The position numbers were made by a program, and so were the translations under genes. From positions 1 to 16,278 of the forward strand of contig JNEM01007326.1 in assembly GCA_000697335.1 (NCBI GenBank): a stretch of DNA of 16,278 bases. The letters run 5' to 3'. The stretch is from Conidiobolus incongruus B7586 (Eukaryota > Entomophthoromycota > Entomophthoromycetes > Entomophthorales > Conidiobolaceae). The notes under the pieces were generated by a model. The model was not told the DNA's origin, did not search any database, and saw nothing but the letters and a program-made list of their open reading frames with translations. Shown one piece after another: positions 1 through 9,683 of the stretch; the first letter of the stretch is position 1; each line of letters begins with the position of its first letter.

Positions 1-441
1 TTATTTTTATTTAATTTTAAATTTAAATTCTTTAATAATAATATTTACTCTTCTTTTTTAATAAAATTATTTTTAAATAATATTTTAATATTAATTATAA
101 AATTATTCAAATTGAAATAAAAATAAACTTTTTAATCAAAAATAACTAGAAAATACCATTATATTTAATATATTCCTTATACTATAACCTATATGATTAT
201 AATTAATTTAAATTATTTAAAAAATAATTAATAAGAACAAAAACTTTTATATAAAAATTTAATTAATTTATCAAATATTATATTATGATCATTAATAGAA
301 AGCTATTTTTTAAATAATCGAAATTTTCCAAAGTAAATCAAAAAGTTATTAATAATAAAATAAAATATTAAATTTATATGATATATATATTAAATTTTTT
401 TCTTAATTATAAAAATTCTTATTATTGAAATTATAAAATAA
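1..441 (+). mobile_element. Decayed mariner (Tc1/mariner) transposon, 3' part, cut by window start
   Basis: This is the tail of a mariner DNA transposon whose transposase reads on the plus strand; the front lies outside the window. It aligns base for base with the reverse complement of the copies at 5714-7017 and 15941-16278. The shared landmarks are the Asp-Tyr-Asn codons around 195-203, matching the third catalytic aspartate of the family, the QKVIN-like segment near 339-353, and the stop at 369-371. The sequence then matches the terminal inverted repeat of the other copies and ends in TAA at 439-441, followed by a TA at 442-443, the usual mariner target duplication. It is much richer in A+T than the copy at 15941 and has in-frame stops, so it is dead. 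The family call rests on these alignments rather than on a readable protein. Confidence 0.78.
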
Positions 442-968
442 TAATAAGTTTTTAAATATATATAATAAATAATTTAATAAATGAAATTGGAAATAAATTT
501 ATAATAATTATATTCAATTAATTTAAAATATTTTCAAATCATAAAATAATAAATTAAATTTATATATTGAAATAATTATATTAAAAATACATTCCTTATT
601 CCAAAAACTCAAAAATAAATTAATAAATTTAAATAATATAAGAATAAAATATATGTTAAATGATATTAAAATCAATTTAAAGAATTATTGAGAAGTTTAT
701 AGATTGAAATTAAAGTTTATTAATCAATAAAATATGAATATATTTTACAAACTTTATGCTTTAATAACTCATATTCTCTCATTTCAAAAATTACTTTATA
801 ATTTTATATATTATATAGTTTGTCTAATGAAATTTTTTAAAAATTAATCAAAACAAATTTTAGATTATATGAAACATATCATAGTTATTAATTAATAAGA
901 AATCAATGTATCATAAAATATTAGTTTAAATCATCAATATTTATTAACCTATCTAAAATTAATAATTA
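442..968. other. AT-rich spacer, no gene seen
   Basis: This stretch is extremely AT-rich and holds no open frame or repeat that I recognise. On the minus strand it is the region just downstream of the CAP gene. A TTTATT at 940-945 reads AATAAA on that strand, about 24 bases past the stop codon, and could serve as its polyadenylation signal. In DNA this rich in A and T the hexamer is weak evidence. Confidence 0.6.
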
Positions 969-1847
969 TCAATTATAAGAAGGATAATAACTATTCCGTT
1001 TAGGAATACCAAATGTTTGAATCCAATAATCACCCACTCTAGCAGCTCCAAATTCCTTGTATTCTCTGTTTAAAATATTTCTCTTGTGGCCGGAACTGTT
1101 AATCCATTTTTTAAATACATCTTCTTCCGATTTACCCCAAGCTGCATTTTCACCTACATAGGTACTGCCATAACCACATTCTTTACCGCGTTGTCCGGGT
1201 GATTTACCATCTCCTGAGTCATGAGTTACTTGATTTTTGTCGCGTTGAATAGTTGCTTGCCAGACAGCTGCACGGATGAGGTTTTGATTAATCTTTAGAG
1301 GAGGGGCATTGGATTGAGCACGTGCGTCATTTACTAATTTCAACATTTTGTTAATGTCGTGATTAGGTTCAGCGGAGTATTGAACACATTTGCCAGTTGG
1401 CGGATTGCCTTCGGGGATGTTATGGTTTTCACTAGGGGGAGATTGTTGTTCAGGTTTCTCGGCTGGGGGAGATTGGTTACCAGGCATTTGATCACCAGAT
1501 TGATTGGGAGGATATTGTTTACCAGAGCTTTGATTATCTTCCGTTTCTTGAGTTGGAGGAGACTGCATCCGAGGATATTGTCTACCAGGTTTTTGATCAC
1601 CATCTGGGCGTTGAATTTGACCAGGCTTAGGTAAACCGGGGCATTGATCATAAGAGAACCAATGTGGTAAAGATTGTGGATGATGGGCCTGACCATTTTC
1701 GTCAATTACAGTCACTTCCCGATTACCTGAATAGGATGACTTCATAATACCGCCTTGAGATTCCGATGACATAATTGAAACAATACCTGCGCCGATACCA
1801 GTGGCTAAACTTAAAACGAAGAAGGTGATGATTGAATTCAATTTCAT
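969..1847 (-). CDS. Secreted CAP/SCP-domain (PR-1/YkwD-like) protein
   Basis: Intact, intronless frame of 292 residues encoding a probable secreted CAP-superfamily protein. Residues about 5-26 form a hydrophobic signal peptide or membrane anchor (start MKLNSIITFFVLSLAT). Residues about 70-150 are a low-complexity linker rich in Pro, Gln and Ser, with QSPP occurring three times. Residues about 164-280 are the CAP domain. The four residues expected to line the CAP cavity are visible: His209 in THDSG, Glu233 in GENAAWG, His254 in SSGHKRN and Glu265 in KEFGAA, followed by the closing YWIQTFG. The HDSG...GENAxxG...SGHxxNIL pattern resembles the YkwD-like branch. The open frame extends to 1889 only by a GTG; the first ATG is at 1845-1847 and begins the hydrophobic stretch, so I chose it. 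CAP proteins act outside the cell, in sterol or lipid binding or wall interaction; the ligand here cannot be told. Confidence 0.9.
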   Translation of the reverse strand: MKLNSIITFFVLSLATGIGAGIVSIMSSESQGGIMKSSYSGNREVTVIDENGQAHHPQSLPHWFSYDQCPGLPKPGQIQRPDGDQKPGRQYPRMQSPPTQETEDNQSSGKQYPPNQSGDQMPGNQSPPAEKPEQQSPPSENHNIPEGNPPTGKCVQYSAEPNHDINKMLKLVNDARAQSNAPPLKINQNLIRAAVWQATIQRDKNQVTHDSGDGKSPGQRGKECGYGSTYVGENAAWGKSEEDVFKKWINSSGHKRNILNREYKEFGAARVGDYWIQTFGIPKRNSYYPSYN

Positions 1848-1924
1848 TGTAGTAATCAGATTTAAGTTATAATGCTTTGCAACAATCACGAATTGATGAC
1901 GCTTGAGATTAATTTTAACCGTGA

Positions 1925-1966
1925 TATATATACTAGCAGCAATCTAACACGACATTGGGTTTGGCG
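1925..1966 (-). promoter_or_regulatory. Putative core promoter of the CAP gene: TATA and CCAAT elements
   Basis: On the minus strand, TATATATA lies at 1925-1932, about 80 bases before the chosen ATG, leaving room for a leader of about 50 bases. ATTGG at 1954-1958 reads CCAAT on the minus strand, some 20 bases further upstream, and TTTGGCG lies beside it at 1960-1966. The spacing suits a TATA promoter and argues against a start at 1889. TATA strings are common in this DNA, so the CCAAT element is the more telling part. Confidence 0.5.
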
Positions 1967-2110
1967 TAATTAATCGATAATAGATGATTAATTACATGTC
2001 AATACGGGTTGCAATTCAATTCATCAGTTTGAATTTTTCTGATATCCTGCATTCTGAATACACCGAATCAAAAGACTGGTATCATGGTACAAATTATTGA
2101 TTATACCGAA
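1967..2110. other. Upstream region of the CAP gene, moderately GC
   Basis: These bases have clearly more G and C than the DNA further right and contain no open frame. Their position directly upstream of the TATA/CCAAT pair makes them the likely distal promoter. A CAATTCATCAGTTT string near 2026-2039 also occurs near 13118-13131; I see no wider similarity around the two copies. Confidence 0.35.
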
Positions 2111-2672
2111 ATTATATTATTTAATAGAATAATAATGAAAATACGATTGTTGGATTGTGAAAGTGACAAGATTGACTCAATATAAAATACACAACTATGA
2201 ATTTTTATACTCATTTTATGTTAATTAGCATTTAAAATGAATATCATTTGTATTGTAACTAGGTTAGTTGAGAGTTGAATTTCAGTAATTCATTTTCTTC
2301 AAATATTCACTAAGTCCAAACCACTCTCACTCATATACTGTATTTAATTAACTGCCATATTTAATCCTAATTGGTACAAAACTTGTTATATTATGCAATG
2401 CTAATCTCAAGGTCAATTTTACAATTATTGCTAACTTAACCTATAATCTGAATATATCATTTTCAAACTCATTTTTTGTTATTGATATATAATATTAAAT
2501 GAAACATTGAAATTTTCGGATTACTATATATTATGAATAATTCGAATTATGTAATGTTTCTGGAATATTTGATAAGTTAAATATTTGATCAATATTTGAG
2601 AAATTTAAATTTGTGTTAATAAATTTTTAAATTAATATACTTATCAATGTAAAATATATGTTATTTTTTGAA

Positions 2673-2680
<8 letters not shown>

Positions 2681-2705
<25 letters not shown>
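2681..2705. repeat. TA dinucleotide microsatellite
   Basis: An uninterrupted run of about 12 TA units in the AT-rich spacer upstream of the CAP gene. It is likely to vary in length between individuals. Confidence 0.9.
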
Positions 2706-5278
2706 CATTTTTAATGTTGAGCAGTTTGATTATATAAAAAACATAATTAATTATATAATAAACACATAGTTTGATTTGAATATATACTTAAAGATATCTT
2801 TACAGGCAACAAGATGAATTTAACTAGATTCAATGATAATCTCTTATCGATTAATTCTAATTTGATCTAGAATTTGAAATTTGATTTTAATTTTACCAAA
2901 ATTTACTCTATCAATAATAAACATTAGAGTAATAAGAATAGTGCAAAATAAATAAGGTAAAAATTATCCACTTATATTCTGTAATTAATGTAAAATCTAG
3001 AATCAAATTTATTTCATATCTTAATGATGGACTTAGATAATGATTGATATTTTCCATATAATTAAAAAAAATAGTAAAAATATATTGTTTAAATTAGAAA
3101 TTAAGTCCAAACCATATCAAATATCTTTAACATAAATTAATTATAGGTTTTACTCGTTATTAATTTTTCTTATTATATTTTCAGACTACAAATATAATTT
3201 TTGTAATATTGAATTTTTGGTAAATGTATTCAAGTGGTTTTCAACATGACCATTAATAAATTAAAAATTATGTCAATTATATATTAATATTCATTATTTC
3301 ATATTGATATTGCCTGAATACTTTGAAATTTGCAAACAATGTTAGAGTGTATCCACTTAAAGTTATATAAACATTATTGGATTAATTTTGAATGCTCATA
3401 ATTACGTAGCTATTTACATTTGAATATAAATATTTAAAATATATTTAATTTTATATTTCAGTTATTAAATACCAAACCTGCATAGAATTTTTTAGGAGAT
3501 TTAAAATATAAAAGCTTTCAATTTCAATTTTAATAAATAGATAAATTGACTACCAACTTACTATTGTATATTTTAATTATAACAAAATTTAGACTTAATT
3601 TCTTTATTATAAAATTAATGTAGAATTTAATTTATAAAATAAATCAAAGCACATAATAATTAGTTTAATCAAAGATTTTCAGAGTTTGGTATATTCTATT
3701 TAGTTATTTTATCTCTCTACCCTCAGATATACTTAACTCAATATTTAGATATTTCGCTATGTTGATTTATGTCATTTATATTTACATTTTCAACCAATAT
3801 TTAGACTATAAATTAAACTTGAAAGACAATCAATATATATATATTTAGAATAATAATATATATTATTTTAATAATATGTTGAATAATTTTAATTGAGATG
3901 TGTTAATTAATTAAATTCGATGATAATTAATTAGATGAACTTAAAAATATTATCCAAATAATGAAAATATAAAATATCGACTAAGAATTTAGTTTATATA
4001 GTTTAACAAAAATAAGAATACTATTAGTTCTATACTAAATATAATTATAAGACTTAATATATTATATCAATAAAGATCACATACAGTTATTATGAATGCT
4101 GCTGTTTAATAATATTTTTTAATTGTAAAGTTATTATTGAATAGATAGAACTTTCAAAATATTATACCTTTTACTTAATCCTTTAAGAACATTATTATTA
4201 ACATTAAAAATTATAATAAAAATCTTAAATTATTTCTCATTATATTTCTAGGTGTTACATTTTTGACACCTTTCATATAATTATTTTAACTTAATATAGC
4301 TACAAAAATAATGATTGGTATAAATTTTCATAAAATTATAAAAAATTAATATAAATTCAAAACTATTATATTTTATAATGATTGATATTAAATAAATTGC
4401 AGAATTATTAGATGTCATCAATATAAAGGTATATTTGAATAAAAATATAAATGAAAGTTAAAAAAATTCTAATAATACAAAAATTATATATGAACACAAG
4501 TTAAATATTTATAATTTTGATTATAATTAATATTAAAAGAATTCATAAAATATCAAAGTAATTGCTGACAAAATTAGTCAACTAGAAATTATATTGCATT
4601 AATATTTATTTAATAAACTTTGAAAAATTTCAGATGAAAACCCATAAATACTAACATATGTTATAGTTTTCTAATATATTTAGTTTGTATTTATTGATTT
4701 AATATATTGTCATCTTAAATTCCAACTATATTCAACAAAAATAATATATACTGAATAACCCTAAATATTATTTTCTTTAATTAAATATCTTGTAATGGTA
4801 TATTAAATATAGTATGTATAATGAATACTAACTGACATAGTCAAATAGATCAATTTTGAATAAGCGATCATTATTATATATAATAAATTCAATATATGTA
4901 TTTATTTTTTTCATCAAGAAAAATAATCTGTTTAAAATATTACTCACTAGAAATATATGAATTGATAAAATAAAACACCCATCAAAGTATACATTATAAG
5001 AACTAATTATTTATCTTTAATATATTAAGTAAGAATAATTCAATCTCAATATCCAATTGAAATAATGAAACACTAATTCAAAATTATTATCCTAGTTTTA
5101 TAAATTGTAATATTTATCAAATATTAAAATCATACAATAAAATCATTGCTTTTCAGAAATTAATTCAGGTATAATAATATTTTAAATTATTATAACATAA
5201 TTCAGTGTTTTTTAAATCTAATAATTAAATCAATGCAATATATGTTCAAGTTCCTGTTAAAATGATAAAAGCGAGTAG

Positions 5279-5301
5279 TATATATATATATATATATATA
5301 T
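5279..5301. repeat. TA dinucleotide microsatellite
   Basis: An uninterrupted run of about 11 TA units, directly preceded by the unusually GC-containing GCGAGTAG. Confidence 0.9.
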
Positions 5302-5713
5302 GATATTGTTCAAATTTTATTCCGATTTATTGTAAATATTAATACAGAATTGAAAAATTAGAGAACTAAAAATATGAAAATTAAATATTATTTTTTTTGA
5401 TATAATTAGGTATTATTTGCTTTTTTAATCCGTTTTGAATATTCTTTCCTATTCAAATTAATGTATTAAAAGTATCAAAGTTTATAATCAAAGTTAATAT
5501 ATATAATATTGGTAACTATTGTTTAAGATATATATATAATTTTAATGAATTTAAATTCCTATTATATATATGAGTATTATGTAGTATAGTGAGTTTGAGA
5601 TTTGACCATCTAATAAAATCAAATTAACATTCTTACATATTGGTATATTTATCAAATATTATTATAACTTAATATATCTACTTTGGAGATTATATTTTAA
5701 ATTTATATTGATA

Positions 5714-5745
5714 TTACTTTATAATTTAAATAATGGGAATTTTTT
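5714..5745. repeat. Left terminal inverted repeat of the mariner copy
   Basis: Reads TTACTTTATAATTT then AATGGG. Compared with the right end read inward, the first five bases and the block around GGGAATTTTTT agree; the middle is more diverged. The copy at 15941 begins in the same way after its TA. Confidence 0.7.
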
Positions 5746-5804
5746 ACAATTGAAAAAAAAACATTTTAATATATAAAAAGTAAAAATAAATATATGTTAT
5801 AAAA

Positions 5805-6836
5805 TTAATAATTTCTTTTATTTTTAATAACTTTTTGCTATATTTTTAGTAAAGCTTTAACACCTAAAAAACAATTCTTTTTATTAATAACTGAAATTTG
5901 ATGTTTCACAAACTAATTAAATTTTCCTATAGAAATTTTCTTTCCTGCAAGCTAGTTTTTTAATTACCTAAAACAATTATAATCACATAGGTTATAATCT
6001 AGGGAATATACTAGATATAATAGTTTTTTCCAGTTATTTTTAATTAGGAAGTTTTTTACAACTTTAGATTTATGTATTTTATAATTATCATGCAAAATAA
6101 TAAGTCTTCTCAAATTATATTAAGAATACTAATTAGAAATAGTTTTATTTAAAAAAAATATAAAGTTTATTATTAATTAATTTTCTTTTAAAAACTAAAT
6201 AAAAATAGCATAAGCTATTATAATCTATTACAACAATTAATATTTGCTTATTAATAAAGTGTTTATTTAAAGGAATTTATAGAGGGGGTTGATTTAACTT
6301 AATCTAACACTTTGATTTATGTTTTGGTAAAAAATTATACAAAAGAATTTAAAATTCATCAATTATAATAATTTACTGTAAAAAACTAGGTTTCTAGCTA
6401 TACCTTAATAAGTTTTATTTAACAATAGCTACTCTAGCTTTTTTTAAACTTTAGTTAAATTATAAGGTATCTATTTAATATTTGTATTAATTAATTTTAA
6501 TTTAAACTTTAATATATATAAAATATTTATGTAACTAATACTAAAGTGTTTTGATAATTCTTTAGCTGAAATAAAAAAGTGCTTTTCAATATAATTTTTC
6601 ACTTTATTAACAGTTGGAAAAATAATAGTTGAAATTAATCTTTTAGATTTTAATAGGTTTTGGGTAGTTTCTTTCCTAGCTTTAAAATAATTTACCTAGT
6701 GATAAATTGTTAATTTAGACAATACTTTATTATCAAAAGCCAATTGTAAATTTTAAATGATTTTAGAGGCTTTGTGGTTAAGCTTTACTAATATTAAAAT
6801 AAAAGACTTTTGATGGTTACTATTTAGTTTAAGCAT
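5805..6836 (-). pseudogene. Mariner transposase pseudogene (DD34D)
   Basis: Remnant of a transposase frame about 344 codons long from a plausible ATG at 6834-6836 to TAA at 5805-5807, the usual mariner length. The N-terminal DNA-binding half is readable (segments such as YFKARKETTQ and EKHFFISAKELSKHFSIS, matching the helix-turn-helix regions). The three catalytic aspartates are coded at 6358-6360 (IDEF, family VTGDE), 6087-6089 (LHDN, family HDNARPH) and 5982-5984 (CDYN, family SDYHLF). The last two are 105 bases apart, exactly the 34 intervening residues of mariners. Three conserved tryptophan codons have become TAG (6696-6698, 6471-6473, 5838-5840). The first and second aspartates are 271 bases apart, so at least one net frameshift lies between them. 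This is a dead gene. Confidence 0.88.
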
Positions 6837-6984
6837 AATTAAATTAAATAACAAATTTTAAAAAATTAATCTTTTAATCAAAAAATATTATATATATATA
6901 TAATTCAAAACTATTTATTTTCCTATTTGTTTTGTATATAATTATTTATTTGAAACTAATAATATGTTTGAAAAATCAGAAATT

Positions 6985-7017
6985 AAAAAATTTCCTATTT
7001 CTTTGATTCTATAGTAA
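6985..7017. repeat. Right terminal inverted repeat of the mariner copy
   Basis: Read on the minus strand from 7017 it begins TTACTATAGAATC and continues into ATAGGAAATTTTTT, matching the left end imperfectly. The corresponding end of the copy near 12027 reads TCACCTTGGAATT, which suggests the ancestral end held more G and C. Confidence 0.7.
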
Positions 7018-7700
7018 TATAATATTAATTTTAAAGGTTATAAAACAGATAATAATTGAAAGCAATCTAGGTTTATTTATTTATTTTATTAATTTTTCAA
7101 TTATTGATTTAAAATGAAGTTATACAAATAATATTTTATATTTCAAAAGCTTATATTTGAGAGGTAATAATATATTCATAAATAAAGTATTTAGTCCTTT
7201 CTATAATATGCATTATAATTACTATAGCTAGATTGTTTTACTTTGAATTACTTAAAATTTGTAAGTTAAAAAGTTAAGCCATATTTTAAAAATACGCAAT
7301 ATTAACTATATGTACGATGAAATTTTATACTCTATTTTATTAAATTATATATTTTAATATAAACATTATTGAGTTTATAAGCTTTAATCATAATATATGT
7401 TTGTTGATTAATTTGTAAGATTTTATCCAAATAATCAATTATTTTATCATGATTAATATGTAGTAATTTTTAAAGATTAAACGTTTATGAATTTGTAAGA
7501 TATTATTGATTTAAAATTTATTAATTGATGCAATTAGAGGCTTATATATATTGTTATTATAAAACATAATATATATTGAGCTATTTACAATATTCTGTTT
7601 GATAATTATAAATATTAATATTAAATTATTATCAATTTAAATAGTTTAATGCAAATTGAATTTGAAGAGAGTTATTAACATATAATCAGTGTAAAATTTT
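7018..7700. other. AT-rich spacer, no gene seen
   Basis: Very AT-rich DNA right of the mariner element, with no open frame, RNA gene or repeat that I can support. Confidence 0.6.
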
Positions 7701-7804
7701 ATGAAAGGTATTATAGCAGGGTCAATGTAAACAGTGTGAACAATGTAAGGAAAAGTCCTTGTTTATTTCATGATGCTTCACCATTTTTATAAGTAAAAGT
7801 TGGA

Positions 7805-7873
7805 GATAGTTTAAAGTTAGACAAGATAAGATGAAGTAAATAAAGATAAGATAAGGTAAAAAGATATGATAGA
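7805..7873. promoter_or_regulatory. Cluster of GATA-factor motifs
   Basis: GATAAG occurs at 7825-7830, 7845-7850 and 7850-7855, with further GATAG at 7805-7809 and 7868-7872, all on the plus strand within 70 bases. The surrounding DNA from about 7700 to 7930 has more G and C than its neighbours. GATA factors bind HGATAR sites and, in fungi, control nitrogen, iron and light responses. The cluster lies about 300 bases upstream of the cysteine-rich gene remnant and may have been its control region. The motif count is seen; the function is inferred. Confidence 0.45.
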
Positions 7874-8169
7874 CAGTGTCATGACGATGACAAAGTGATA
7901 TGATCTATGACAGGTATTGAATCAATTTTTTAATCAAACAGGTTCAAAAAATAATTATTAGATACATTATAATTAAAGAACTCTTTATATAGTAATGCAA
8001 ATTGACTCAAATTTTTAAATTTTAACTATTTCTTTTTTAAAATATGGTAAATGTTTGTTTTAATTAAGTTTTGAAAAAGTATTGCTTAGCAAACAAAAGG
8101 CTTGAAGGAGGAAAAAAAATATATTATTAACAAATGTTTTATAATCATAGCTCTCTAAGCATTGAAATC

Positions 8170-8414
8170 ATGAAGTTGGTACTTTTTCATTCGCTGTCAT
8201 TTTGAACCTTATGGAATTGACATACGCTCAAGATTCTGCTGAAAACGTTGTACAAGATCGTAGAAACTACCTAGTTGTAAGTAGTTTATAAATATGAGTT
8301 TAGATATAGTGCACTAATTGTATTGTAGCATGTATTCCTCCAAATGGTAATTGTATGCATGGCTAAGGTTGTTGCATTGGAAGCTGTCGCTTTGTTGGCA
8401 TTGATGTGAAATGA
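8170..8414 (+). pseudogene. Broken remnant of a small secreted cysteine-rich (knottin-like) protein gene
   Basis: A short island of higher G+C in AT-rich DNA. It carries the parts of a small secreted-protein gene: a start and hydrophobic leader-like segment from 8170, a charged stretch before the intron, a short intron at 8277-8328, and a final segment with five cysteines, two of them adjacent, ending at a stop at 8412-8414. Such a layout is typical of knottin-like small secreted proteins. As it stands the gene is broken, with roughly two breaks, and I treat it as a fossil. Gene prediction error or an unusual splice form cannot be excluded. The role of the former product is unknown. Composition suggests the gene was lost recently compared with the surrounding decayed DNA. 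Confidence 0.5.
8277..8328 (+). other. Probable 52-base spliceosomal intron in the cysteine-rich gene remnant
   Basis: It begins GTAAGT (8277-8282), has an ACTAAT branch-point-like motif at 8313-8318 and ends TAG at 8328, ten bases after the branch motif. All three signals and the length fit a compact fungal intron, and it is more AT-rich than the flanking exon-like sequence. Confidence 0.55.
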
Positions 8415-9683
8415 GTCGTGATCTCTATGACATTAAGAATCAATTTGATATTAAAACTTGCATATTTCGATTTAATTGGCATTTTTATAATTAAAGTTTA
8501 TCAGATTTAATTTCGAATATTAAAAAACTATATAAAGTATATAGATATATGTCAGTATTCATCCTTTTTAAGATTTTGGATATTCATCTAGTTATTTCAA
8601 ATCAACTGTGTCCACAAATTCCTATAATAACTTTTATTCAATATTATATTATATTTAATCAATTTAATACCTAAGATTATTAATATATTTCATACAAACC
8701 ATATTTTAATGCATATATCGAATATTTTTCAAATCTCTTTAAAATCTCAAATTTGATATCAATTAATATATATTAATCGGATAAATTAAACAATTTTGAT
8801 TTTTTTGAAATTTGAAAGTATTTTCAAATTGATTGATACAACAATTAAATGATAAATTAATTTATTCTTTTACATTTAATAGATTTTCGATTCTGAAATA
8901 TATTTTTCATTTTTAGCTATCTTTTATCCAATATTAGATTTATTTGATGGAATTTAACATAGATCGTATGTTAATTATAATATTATTTTGATATAATGTT
9001 TTCATAATATGATTGCCAAACCTTTGTATGCTTATTTTTTAGCTGAACGATTAACAAACTTTTGAACCAATTAACAAGAGAATTTAGCAAAACAAACAAA
9101 AAGATTAAATATCGATATATTTAATTGCACAATTAAGAATATTTTAAATAACTGATTATTTCACATTATTTTACCTCTTTTATATGAATAAGAGTAAAAA
9201 ATAATTAATATATTATGTTCATAGCATTAATTTAGATATTGCTCAAATCTTAATTTTTGAAAAATCAAAATAAATGTTTGATTTAGATTTTATTATTGTT
9301 ACAGCTCTAAATTCATTAAGCATATTAAAAATGAATATTGAATTTAAACAATATAATTAAATTTGTGAAGTAAATATTATTATTATTCCTTAGAAGTGCT
9401 CATTTTTTATTCAACTTATTCAACCTATTTGGAATTTAAAAATTAATTAAATTTAGTTTATAAAGGATAAAAAGATATAAATTTGCAAATTTCAATAGTT
9501 CTAATAATACACTTATTCAAATTTTATAATTTTAATTATAAAATTCTAATTTTAAATTAATATAAAGTTCAAAATTATCAAATAAGGAAATTTTTTTTTA
9601 TAATTTTTAATATTCTAGAAGATTATAGTGGATGACTGATTTTTAAAATAAATATCACACTTATTTAGTTAATTACAAGTTAT
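8415..9683. other. AT-rich spacer, nothing recognised
   Basis: Low-complexity AT-rich DNA without open frames or RNA genes. A stretch around 9583-9600 (AAGGAAATTTTTTTTTATA) looks a little like the mariner end but lacks a partner, so I do not call an element. Confidence 0.55.

Larger units (their letters stand above)
2111..5713. other. Long AT-rich stretch, no gene recognised
   Basis: About 3.6 kb near 15-20% G+C without an open frame worth calling, no tRNA, and no clear copy of the mariner family. Simple repeats are present: a TA run of about 12 units at 2681-2705 and one of about 11 units at 5279-5301. A short hairpin, AGGTGT at 4250-4255 pairing with ACACCT at 4266-4271, stands out because it contains several G:C pairs. 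The stretch is probably transposon and duplicated DNA decayed beyond recognition by eye. Confidence 0.6.
5714..7017 (-). mobile_element. Full-length but dead mariner (DD34D) transposon
   Basis: A mariner element of 1304 bases with its transposase on the minus strand. It is flanked on both sides by TA (5712-5713 and 7018-7019), the target duplication of the family. Both ends begin TTACT when read inward, and a second block of the inverted repeat matches: ATGGGAATTTTTT at 5733-5745 against ATAGGAAATTTTTT on the other strand at 6985-6998. The length is typical of animal-type mariners (about 1.3 kb). It aligns over most of its length with the copy at 10960-12027 and over its left 340 bases with the copy at 15941-16278. 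All three catalytic aspartate codons survive, but stops and frameshifts run through the gene, so it cannot make transposase. Confidence 0.9.

Noticed and set aside
1340-1705. Open frames on both strands inside the CAP gene
   Set aside because: They overlap the linker and domain of an intact, recognisable protein, show no family features and are shadows of it.
1848-1889. N-terminal extension of the CAP protein by 14 residues
   Set aside because: It would need a GTG start. The first ATG is at 1845-1847, directly before the hydrophobic leader and at a better distance from the TATA box.
4273-4400. Possible fifth mariner copy sharing ATTATTTTAACTTAATATA with the copy near 11335
   Set aside because: A 19-base match of almost only A and T is expected by chance in a window this size, and the alignment does not extend.
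9561-9600. Possible solo mariner end near AAGGAAATTTTTTTTT
   Set aside because: It resembles the inverted repeat only over an AT-rich core and has no partner end or adjoining transposase sequence.
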